From Tissierella_B sp964485455 (GTDB lineage Bacteria; Bacillota; Clostridia; Tissierellales; Tissierellaceae), in NCBI GenBank assembly GCA_964485455.1, contig CAZAJU010000047.1, forward strand, positions 1 to 15,836: a DNA stretch of 15,836 bases, in the 5' to 3' direction. Numbering within the stretch: position 1 is the stretch's first letter; every line of letters starts with the position of its first letter. The notes beneath the pieces are model-generated. The model had not been told where the DNA came from and did not search any database. It saw only the letters and a program-made list of their open reading frames with translations. Of this stretch, positions 8,114-13,829 are shown piece after piece. The position numbers were made by a program, and so were the translations under genes.

Positions 8114-8150
8114 TAGACATTTAATATATCAATAAGGTAAAATATGTCTA
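8114..8150 (+). promoter_or_regulatory. Probable minCDE promoter with overlapping inverted repeat
   Basis: TAGACA (8114-8119) and TAAAAT (8138-8143) each match a sigma-A box in 5 of 6 positions, with an 18-bp spacer. Transcription would start near 8150, just ahead of GGAGG (8161-8165) and the minC ATG at 8176. The boxes are embedded in a perfect 7-bp inverted repeat, TAGACAT (8114-8120) and ATGTCTA (8144-8150), which could be an operator or a weak hairpin. No T-run follows, so this is not a terminator for the PBP2 transcript. Confidence 0.5.
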
Positions 8151-8175
8151 AAGTTAGTTTGGAGGAAAGAACGTA

Positions 8176-8820
8176 ATGAAGGATTTAGTAGCCTTTAAAG
8201 GGGTATCAGAAGGTGTTTATCTAGATGTATATGGTAGTGATTTAGAGGAGATAAAGAAAGAGCTTGCTGAGAAATTTAGCACAAGCGCAAAATTCTTTAA
8301 AGGAGCTAAATTTCTAGGAATAAGAAGCGATGAACTATCTGATGATGATATAGTAGAACTAAAACTAATTTTAAAGTATAAATATGAATTCCAGATATCA
8401 AATGAAGGAATTCCAGAATATATAAACCAGTATTACAGCAGAAGAAACGAATCAAAAGTTGAAGAAGCTTTTGAGGGAGTAGAAGAAGGAATGACAAAAT
8501 TTGTCCATGGCACATTAAGAAGTGGACAAGAAGTAAACTATGATGGTAATATTGTAGTAGTTGGAGATGTGAATCCCGGCGCCTTCTTAAAGGCAAAGGG
8601 AAACATCGTAGTTCTTGGAACTTTAAGGGGAGTTGCTCATGCAGGCATAGGCGGTAACGAAAATGCCATAGTTGCAGCCTACAGTCTCTTACCTATGCAG
8701 CTAAGAATTGCTGATATTATCGTAAGACCGCCGGATGGGGACATTCAATATAAACTACCAGAAGTTGCAAAAATAGTTAACGGGGAAGTATTCATTGAAC
8801 CATACTTGCCTAACAAATAA
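8176..8820 (+). CDS. minC: Septum site-determining protein MinC
   Basis: An FtsZ polymerisation inhibitor of 214 residues, normal length. The N-terminal domain (about 1-75) carries the FtsZ-antagonist fold and contains the FKGVSEGVYLDV start typical of MinC. The C-terminal right-handed beta-helix (about 105-205) shows VHGTLRSGQEV, the glycine-rich turns GNIVVVGDVNPG and GNIVVLGTLRGVAHAG, and the MQLRIADIIVRPP end that binds MinD. MinC is recruited by MinD to block Z-ring formation near the poles. GGAGG at 8161-8165 supports the start. It is the first gene of a minCDE operon. Confidence 0.96.
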   Translation: MKDLVAFKGVSEGVYLDVYGSDLEEIKKELAEKFSTSAKFFKGAKFLGIRSDELSDDDIVELKLILKYKYEFQISNEGIPEYINQYYSRRNESKVEEAFEGVEEGMTKFVHGTLRSGQEVNYDGNIVVVGDVNPGAFLKAKGNIVVLGTLRGVAHAGIGGNENAIVAAYSLLPMQLRIADIIVRPPDGDIQYKLPEVAKIVNGEVFIEPYLPNK

Positions 8821-8846
8821 CCAACATTTAAGAGGGGGATTACTTA

Positions 8847-9659
8847 ATGGAAAATAAAAAATTGGGAACGGCAATAGTAGTCACATCAGGAAAAGGTGGT
8901 GTAGGAAAAACTACTACAAGTGCGAATATTGGAACCGGATTAGCTATTTTAGGGAATTCTGTAGTTATACTAGATGCAGATATTGGGCTTAGAAATCTTG
9001 ATGTGGTTATGGGGTTGGAAAATAGAATAGTTTATGATATTGTAGACGTAGTTGAAAAGAATTGCAGATTAAAGCAAGCCTTAATAAAGGATAAAAGATA
9101 CGAAAAACTATTCTTGCTTCCAGCTGCACAAACTAAGGATAAGACTGCTGTTAAGCCAGAGCAAATGGTAGAGCTGATAGGGGATTTAAAAGAGGAATTT
9201 GACTATATAATCATAGATTGCCCTGCAGGTATAGAGCAAGGATTCGAATATTCAATTGCAGGAGCAGACAGAGCAATAATAGTAACAACACCTGAAATCT
9301 CAGCTGTAAGGGATGCTGATAGAGTTATAGGAATATTAGAAGCTAAGGAATTACATGATCCAAAACTAATCATCAACCGAATCAGACCTGATATGGTAAA
9401 AAGAGGGGACATGATGAATATAGATGATATCATAGACATTCTTGCTATAGACCTACTTGGCGTAGTGCCTGATGATGAGCAAATAGTAGTATCTACAAAT
9501 AAGGGTGAGCCTGTAGTTATGGATGAAACTGCAAGAGCTGGACAGGCTTATAGAAACATCACTAGAAGAATAATTGGTGAAGAAGTAGAGCTTTTGAACT
9601 TAGAGGTAAATGAAGAGAGCAAACTAAGCAAAATTTTGAAACTACTATTTGGTAAATAG
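8847..9659 (+). CDS. minD: Septum site-determining protein MinD (ATPase)
   Basis: A 270-residue ParA/MinD-type membrane ATPase. The deviant Walker A motif is S14-GKGGVGKTT with the signature lysine K16 and P-loop K21. D43-A-D45-IGLRNLD is the switch/Walker A' region, and IIIDCPAGIEQG gives the Walker B region. The final residues SKLSKILKLLFGK form the amphipathic membrane-targeting helix. ATP-bound MinD dimerises on the membrane, carries MinC, and is released by MinE. AGAGGGGG (8831-8838) precedes ATG 8847. It lies 26 bp after minC and 11 bp before minE. Confidence 0.98.
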   Translation: MENKKLGTAIVVTSGKGGVGKTTTSANIGTGLAILGNSVVILDADIGLRNLDVVMGLENRIVYDIVDVVEKNCRLKQALIKDKRYEKLFLLPAAQTKDKTAVKPEQMVELIGDLKEEFDYIIIDCPAGIEQGFEYSIAGADRAIIVTTPEISAVRDADRVIGILEAKELHDPKLIINRIRPDMVKRGDMMNIDDIIDILAIDLLGVVPDDEQIVVSTNKGEPVVMDETARAGQAYRNITRRIIGEEVELLNLEVNEESKLSKILKLLFGK

Positions 9660-9670
9660 GGGGGAACATC

Positions 9671-9979
9671 ATGGATATATTCAAACTTTTCGGAAAGAAA
9701 AAGGAGAACAGTAAGAATGTAGCTAAAGAAAGATTAAAGTTGGTCTTAGTTCATGATAGAGCTGACCTTAGTCCACAGCTTTTAGAGATGATGAAGGGCG
9801 ATATAATAAGAGTAATCTCACAATATGCAGAGATAGACAACGATGAATTGGATATCAAGCTAACTAGAATGAAGAAGGACGGAGATACATCTCCTGTATC
9901 AGCATTAGTAGCCAATATTCCAATAAAAAAGGTAAAGGACAAGGAAATAAATAAAGATAAAGAAAAAGAAAGCAAGTAG
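9671..9979 (+). CDS. minE: Cell division topological specificity factor MinE
   Basis: A 102-residue protein. The N-terminal MDIFKLFGKKK is the membrane-targeting sequence. Residues about 13-31 (NVAKERLKLVLVHDRADLS) form the MinD-binding, anti-MinCD segment. Residues about 35-88 are the beta-rich dimerisation domain. The tail after residue 88 is lysine- and glutamate-rich (KDKEINKDKEKESK), lengthening the usual ~88-residue protein, and is probably disordered. MinE stimulates MinD ATPase and makes the system oscillate. GGGGG at 9659-9664 is the ribosome binding site. Its presence implies an E. coli-type oscillating Min system rather than only the DivIVA/MinJ type; this is common in Clostridia. 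Confidence 0.97.
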   Translation: MDIFKLFGKKKENSKNVAKERLKLVLVHDRADLSPQLLEMMKGDIIRVISQYAEIDNDELDIKLTRMKKDGDTSPVSALVANIPIKKVKDKEINKDKEKESK

Positions 9980-9984
9980 TACAT

Positions 9985-10020
9985 AGGGCTCTAACTTAGG
10001 TTAGGGCCTTAAATTTTTTT
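9985..10020 (+). terminator. Intrinsic terminator after minE
   Basis: AGGGCTCTAAC (9985-9995) pairs with GTTAGGGCCTT (10100-series numbering corrected: 10000-10010) over 11 positions including two G-U pairs, with the tetraloop TTAG. Seven T residues follow at 10014-10020. It should end the min operon transcript. Confidence 0.85.
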
Positions 10021-10031
10021 AGGAATAAAAT

Positions 10032-10067
10032 CTACCTTGGATAAATATCCTAATAGAAACAAGGTAG
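10032..10067 (+). promoter_or_regulatory. Hairpin covering the ribosome binding site of the LytM-domain gene
   Basis: CTACCTTG (10032-10039) and CAAGGTAG (10060-10067) form a perfect 8-bp stem. Inside it, GGAT (10039-10042) and ATCC (10047-10050) can form a competing or stacked mini-hairpin. The right arm contains most of the Shine-Dalgarno sequence AAGGTAGGTG (10061-10070) serving ATG 10076. When folded, the hairpin should hide the ribosome binding site, so translation could be controlled by temperature, a ligand or protein, or by transcript start position. The structure is seen; regulation is inferred. Confidence 0.5.
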
Positions 10068-10075
10068 GTGATAAG

Positions 10076-10750
10076 ATGAAATCAAGTACAGGTAAGCCCC
10101 AATATGGCCCCCCTACTAACAAGCCATCTAAGGAAAATATCAAAAATCATTTAAAGATCCTATTTATAAAATCCTTAATTGTACTAGTTATTATACTAAT
10201 AGCATTGCTCTTTAGCAGCATCAACACCCCCACAGCAAGAAGCATCACTGAAGAGGTAAAGAGTAAATTAAGCTATGAGTATAAAGTCCTAGAGGACAGT
10301 AAAAAGGTCTATAATTGGGCAAAGGAAAAGATGAAATTAACAATCGAAAGCATCCCTGCAATAAAGCATACTCCTACTTATATGGCACCAGTCCAAGGAA
10401 AGGTTTATAGAAGCTTTAATCAGGACATCCAAGTAGATGGGGCTATTAAGAAAAACGGAGGACTGGATATAATAGTTGAAAACTCTTCAAATCCCATTTC
10501 AATTATAAACGGTGTAGTTGAAAAAGTTGAAGAGAAAGATAGACAGGGACATTTTGTAACTGTTTCAAATGAGGACATGACTGTAGTATATGGGTATTTA
10601 AAAACCCCCTTCGTAAAGGAGGGGGAAAGCATAATGCAGGGGGCGGAAATTGGTACCATAGGAACCAATAAAGACGATAAAAAATATTTAAGATTTGAAA
10701 TATATATAGACCAGAAGGCAGTAGACCCATTGAACTTTATAGACCTTTAA
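10076..10750 (+). CDS. Membrane-anchored LytM/M23-domain protein lacking zinc ligands
   Basis: A 224-residue protein: a basic, proline-rich cytoplasmic start, one transmembrane helix (about 28-46), a helical linker (about 55-95) and a C-terminal LytM/peptidase M23 domain (about 102-220). The M23 fold is recognisable from APVQGKVYRSF, GGLDI, NGVVEKVEEK and YLRFEIYIDQKAVDPLNFI. However, the HxGxD site reads N127-G-G-L-D131, the usual YxHL reads Y172-G-Y-L, and the HxH site reads Y204-L-R206. All the metal-binding histidines are therefore gone and the domain should not cut peptidoglycan. Degenerate LytM proteins in other bacteria (EnvC, NlpD) activate amidases or act as scaffolds (SpoIIQ in Bacillus); a similar role beside minCDE is inference. 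ATG 10076 is preferred over the in-frame TTG 10037 because AAGGTAGGTG precedes it. Confidence 0.85.
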   Translation: MKSSTGKPQYGPPTNKPSKENIKNHLKILFIKSLIVLVIILIALLFSSINTPTARSITEEVKSKLSYEYKVLEDSKKVYNWAKEKMKLTIESIPAIKHTPTYMAPVQGKVYRSFNQDIQVDGAIKKNGGLDIIVENSSNPISIINGVVEKVEEKDRQGHFVTVSNEDMTVVYGYLKTPFVKEGESIMQGAEIGTIGTNKDDKKYLRFEIYIDQKAVDPLNFIDL

Positions 10751-10781
10751 CCCTAAGAAATCCTTAGGGTTGAACTTTTTT
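10749..10781 (+). terminator. Intrinsic terminator after the LytM-domain gene
   Basis: AACCCTAAG (10749-10757) pairs perfectly with CTTAGGGTT (10763-10771) over 9 bp with a 5-base loop. GAAC and six T residues (10776-10781) follow. The stem begins inside the stop codon of the preceding gene. It isolates that gene from the downstream radical SAM block. Confidence 0.85.
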
Positions 10782-10817
10782 GAATGCAATATACCTGGGT
10801 CTTATAGCTCAACCTTT

Positions 10818-10868
10818 AGACTTTTGATTCATCTACTAAGAATACTTTTGACTACACTATGAAAGTCT
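10818..10868. repeat. Inverted repeat with internal direct repeat
   Basis: AGACTTT (10818-10824) and AAAGTCT (10862-10868) form a 7-bp inverted repeat spanning 51 bp. Overlapping it, ACTTTTGA occurs twice in direct orientation (10820-10827 and 10844-10851), each followed by a CTAC-containing stretch (ATTCATCTACTA and CTACACTA). The arrangement could be the end of a small mobile repeat or a folded RNA segment. I do not recognise a named family. Confidence 0.4.
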
Positions 10869-10879
10869 ATCTCGCAAAA

Positions 10880-11062
10880 CGAAGGAACTTGATAATGTTC
10901 TAAGGGGGCTATCTTCTTTGTCGTATCAAGGTACTAACGTTTTACTTCGACATTCTTTCAGGTGCAGTTACCAAAAGACATCTTAATGTAGCTGTCTCAA
11001 AAGCCTTAAACGCCGAGCTACTTTAGAGCCAGGTAATACTGGTCTTTTTTCTATGGTCGAGC
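10880..11062 (-). ncRNA. Possible remnant omegaRNA of an IS200/IS605-type TnpB element
   Basis: Read on the minus strand, this stretch contains a series of elements that I associate with the 3' structured RNA of clostridial TnpB elements: GGCTTTTGAGACAGCTACAT (from about 11010 down), TTTTGGTAACTGCACCT (10976-10960), AATGT-loop-ACGTT (a 5-bp stem with one G-U), CCTTG...CAAAG followed by GAAGA, then a CCCCC run (10908-10904) and a GAAC/GTTC hairpin (10900-10885). In intact elements the CCCCC run opens a strong terminal hairpin matched by GGGGG; here the matching strand is decayed. No TnpB or TnpA reading frame is present upstream (to the right on +). The resemblance comes from memory of such elements, not from an alignment. 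It could be a decayed insertion, a solo guide-RNA scaffold, or an unrelated structured RNA. Confidence 0.4.
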
Positions 11063-11234
11063 TTTTTCAGTATAATTCTACAGAGAAAATTTCTTTAAAG
11101 ACCCTAGAGCAAAAATAGTACTCAAGGATAAAAATTAATACAACTTCGAAAAAATTTTAAATCCTAAATACTATTTTCTACACTAAGGCTTAGTTTGATT
11201 TTCAAATTATTCTCTATAAAAATTACTAATAAAA

Positions 11235-11252
11235 TGGTATCATATATATGAT
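11235..11252 (+). promoter_or_regulatory. Extended -10 promoter and palindrome before the radical SAM gene
   Basis: TGGTATCAT (11235-11243) is an extended -10 element with TATCAT as the -10 box. No good -35 box lies 16-18 bp upstream, which extended -10 promoters tolerate. Transcription would start near 11250, 28 bp before ATG 11278. The perfect 14-bp palindrome ATCATATATATGAT (11239-11252) overlaps the -10 box and start site and could be an operator, although AT-rich palindromes arise easily by chance. Confidence 0.42.
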
Positions 11253-11277
11253 TAATACAAATGAAAGGAAAAAACTA

Positions 11278-13122
11278 ATGATAAATAAGATAAAACTTGA
11301 TAGGATCCTTAAAAAGGTTGAAAAACCTGCAAGATATATAGGAATGGAGAAGAACTCCATAAAGAAGAACTTAGATGATATGACTGTAAAGTTTGCTTTT
11401 TCATTTCCCGATGTATATGAAGTAGGAATGAGCCACTTAGGGATGCATATACTCTATAACCTTATAAATAAAGAAGTAAATTATGCTTGTGAAAGGGTTT
11501 TTTCTCCATGGATTGATATGGAAGAGGAAATGAGAAAGGAAGAACTACCTCTTTATACCCTGGAAAATAAAGAAGAGGTAAAAAACTTCGACTTCATAGG
11601 CTTTACCCTTCAATATGAAATGAGCTATACCAATATTTTAAATATGCTGGACTTAGCCCAAATTCCATTCTATTCAAAGGATAGAGATGAAAATTACCCA
11701 ATCATTATAGCAGGAGGCCCTTGTGCATACAATCCAGAGCCTATAGCTGAGTTTATAGACCTATTTGTCATAGGTGAAGGCGAAGAGGTGACCATGGACC
11801 TATTAAAGCTATATGAAGAAACAAAGAAGGAAGGTTATGACAAGAATCTTTTCTTAAGAAAGTTAGCAGATATAGAGGGTATCTATGTTCCTAAGTTCTA
11901 TGATGTTTCATATAATGAAGACGGCACTATTAAGGAAATGTTCCCTATAGTAGAAGGGGTTCCAAAGATTATAAATAAGAGAAGAGTTAAAAATCTAAAT
12001 GAGATGTATACACCTGACAAGATGATAGTTCCCTTTATCGATACAGTTCATGACAGAATAACTATGGAGCTTTTCAGAGGTTGTACCCACGGTTGCAGAT
12101 TCTGTCAGGCTGGAATGGTATATAGGCCAATCAGGGAAAAATCTCCAGAAAAACTAATGGAAATAGCTGAAAACCTAGTGAACAATACAGGCTATGAAAC
12201 CATATCCCTATCATCCCTAAGCTCCTGTGATTATACATCCCTAGGTTTATTAACAAAACAGCTAATGGAAAAGTTTGAAGAGAGAAAGGTTGGGATATCC
12301 CTCCCTTCCCTAAGGCTTGATTCCTTTAGCATAGATGTTCTTAAGGAGATAGAAAAGGTAAGAAAAAGTGGTCTAACCTTTGCACCAGAAGCAGGTAGCC
12401 AAAGACTAAGAGATGTAATCAACAAAGGAGTTACAGAAGAGGACCTAGTCAATGCGGTTTCCTATGCCTTCAAAGAAGGCTGGTCAAGGATTAAACTTTA
12501 TTTTATGATTGGACTACCTACAGAAAATGATGAAGATGTAATGGGTATTAAACACCTAGCATACCTAGTAAAGGATTTATTCTTCAATAGGCCGCCAGAA
12601 GAAAGAAAGGGAAACTTCAAGGTGACAGCAAGTGCATCCTGCTTTGTTCCAAAGCCATTTACTCCATTCCAGTGGTATGGACAGGAAACCATAGAAGAAT
12701 TTATGAGAAAAATATATCTAGTTAAAAATAGCATAAAGGATCAAAAGGTATCCTTTAACTACCACGATGCTGACTTATCCTATCTTGAAGCCATATTTGC
12801 AAGGGGAGATAGAAGATTATCCAAACTACTTGTAAAAGCTTGGGAGAAGGGCTGTAAGTACGATGGTTGGTCAGAATTTTTCAAATTCGAAACTTGGATG
12901 GAAGCCATAGAGGAAGAAGGCATAGATCCATACTTTTATGCCAACAGACATAGAAAAGAAGATGAAATCTTCCCATGGGACTTTATAAACCCTGGTATCA
13001 AGAAAAGCTTCCTTTTAAAGGAATATAAGAGGGCATTAGAAGGAGAAACTACCCCAGACTGTAGAAAGGGCTGTAAAGCCTGTGGAATTGATAATTGTGA
13101 AATGTGGGGTGTTTTTAATTGA
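11278..13122 (+). CDS. B12-binding-type radical SAM protein (TIGR03960-like), N-terminal half of a TIGR03960/DUF2344 pair
   Basis: A 614-residue protein. The N-terminal region (about 15-240) resembles the cobalamin-binding-like domain of B12-radical SAM proteins, with VEKPARYIG, SFPDVYEVGMSHLGM and IIAGGPCAYNPEPIAEF. The radical SAM core follows with the Fe-S motif C269-THG-C273-RF-C276 inside ELFRGCTHGCRFCQAG. The C-terminus has a second C595-x3-C599-x2-C602 cluster plus C607, probably an auxiliary metal or Fe-S site. The classic DxHxxG cobalamin motif is not obvious, so B12 binding is uncertain. The reaction and substrate are unknown; an RNA- or ribosome-related target is only suggested by the neighbours. 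The frame is open from ATG 11248, but that codon lies at the predicted transcription start. AAAGGA (11264-11269) supports ATG 11278. It overlaps the next gene by 4 bp. Confidence 0.9.
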   Translation: MINKIKLDRILKKVEKPARYIGMEKNSIKKNLDDMTVKFAFSFPDVYEVGMSHLGMHILYNLINKEVNYACERVFSPWIDMEEEMRKEELPLYTLENKEEVKNFDFIGFTLQYEMSYTNILNMLDLAQIPFYSKDRDENYPIIIAGGPCAYNPEPIAEFIDLFVIGEGEEVTMDLLKLYEETKKEGYDKNLFLRKLADIEGIYVPKFYDVSYNEDGTIKEMFPIVEGVPKIINKRRVKNLNEMYTPDKMIVPFIDTVHDRITMELFRGCTHGCRFCQAGMVYRPIREKSPEKLMEIAENLVNNTGYETISLSSLSSCDYTSLGLLTKQLMEKFEERKVGISLPSLRLDSFSIDVLKEIEKVRKSGLTFAPEAGSQRLRDVINKGVTEEDLVNAVSYAFKEGWSRIKLYFMIGLPTENDEDVMGIKHLAYLVKDLFFNRPPEERKGNFKVTASASCFVPKPFTPFQWYGQETIEEFMRKIYLVKNSIKDQKVSFNYHDADLSYLEAIFARGDRRLSKLLVKAWEKGCKYDGWSEFFKFETWMEAIEEEGIDPYFYANRHRKEDEIFPWDFINPGIKKSFLLKEYKRALEGETTPDCRKGCKACGIDNCEMWGVFN

Positions 13123-13820
13123 TAATTAGAGCTGTATTTACAAAGAGAAACTATTTAAGATATATATCCCATCTGGATATGGTTAGACTATTTCATAGAA
13201 CCTTTAACATGGCTATGATACCTATAAAGTATTCGGAAGGCTTCAATCCTCATCCTAAGTTTTCCATTGGAAATCCTCTATCATTGGGAGTGGAGAGCGA
13301 AGAAGAATTTATAGATATCGAAATGGATAAGGATATAGGGGTAGAGGAATTTATTAAAAAGATGAATTCAGCTCTTCCTGAAGATATTAGAATCCTAAGG
13401 GCAGTTGCATTAGAAAAGGCATCCTCCGTATCAGCTATGATAGAATGGTCCTTTTACGAGCTTAAGTTTATGACTGAGAAGGAAATAGACTTAAACTCTC
13501 TTTCAGATACACTTCAAAAGTGGCTGGAAAAGGATGAGATTCTGTCAAAGAAGATGAAGAAAAAGGGCAGAAGCAAGGTTGAGGTAGATGTTAATATTCG
13601 ACCATTGATAGGAAACCTGGTAGTAAAGGATAGGGATGAGGATGGGTTTGTAGTTCTAAATAGCTTATTAAAATCCGGAGAGCATGGAAATCTTAAGCCT
13701 ATAAACTTTATAGAGGCCATGGAGAAGGACTTGTCTTTAACCATAGACTTAGAATCCCTAATGATAAAAAGAATTGGGCAATTTGCTCAGGAAAATGACA
13801 AAATATATAAACCCCTATAG
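13119..13820 (+). CDS. DUF2344 / TIGR03936 family protein, partner of the radical SAM protein
   Basis: A 233-residue protein starting with TTG at 13119, which overlaps the TGA of the radical SAM gene (TTGA, 13119-13122), so translation is probably coupled. The ribosome binding site is GGGGTG (13105-13110). The N-terminus, with LRYISHLDMVRLF and PIKYSEGFNPHPKFSIGNPLSLGVESEEEF, is the conserved core of DUF2344. In many bacteria this domain is fused to the C-terminus of the TIGR03960 radical SAM protein. Here the two are separate but adjacent, supporting a shared complex. The biochemical role is unknown. The lysine-rich middle (about 140-155, KKMKKKGRSKVEV) could contact nucleic acid, but that is speculation. 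Confidence 0.9.
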   Translation: MIIRAVFTKRNYLRYISHLDMVRLFHRTFNMAMIPIKYSEGFNPHPKFSIGNPLSLGVESEEEFIDIEMDKDIGVEEFIKKMNSALPEDIRILRAVALEKASSVSAMIEWSFYELKFMTEKEIDLNSLSDTLQKWLEKDEILSKKMKKKGRSKVEVDVNIRPLIGNLVVKDRDEDGFVVLNSLLKSGEHGNLKPINFIEAMEKDLSLTIDLESLMIKRIGQFAQENDKIYKPL

Positions 13821-13829
13821 AGGTGTTAT

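Larger units (their letters stand above)
10782..11234. other. Gene-free intergenic stretch with structured sequence
   Basis: No reading frame on either strand here shows codon structure or a recognisable protein. The left part (10782-10880) holds repeats described separately. The middle (about 10880-11060) resembles an IS605-type omegaRNA on the minus strand. The right part (about 11071-11234) is AT-rich and shows nothing convincing beyond a TATAAT at 11071-11076 without a -35 box. A short hairpin with a T-run on the + strand (CCAG...CTGG then TCTTTTTT, about 11029-11050) might act as a weak terminator. Confidence 0.6.

Noticed and set aside
8306..8596. Minus-strand frame inside minC
   Set aside because: It is rich in leucine and histidine runs that mirror the minC coding strand, with no start signal or family resemblance.
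11029..11050. + strand terminator (CCAG...CTGG with T-run)
   Set aside because: The stem is only 4-5 bp and no + strand transcript is expected to reach it after the strong terminator at 10749-10781. It is kept only as a remark.
11060..11230. A decayed TnpB C-terminus on the minus strand
   Set aside because: All three minus frames are interrupted and none shows the zinc-finger or DRDxNAA-type end of TnpB, so no pseudogene is claimed.
10782..11234. Cobalamin riboswitch or T-box leader ahead of the B12-type radical SAM gene
   Set aside because: I see neither the B12-box GCCACTG and its partner elements nor the T-box AGGGTGG motif on the + strand.
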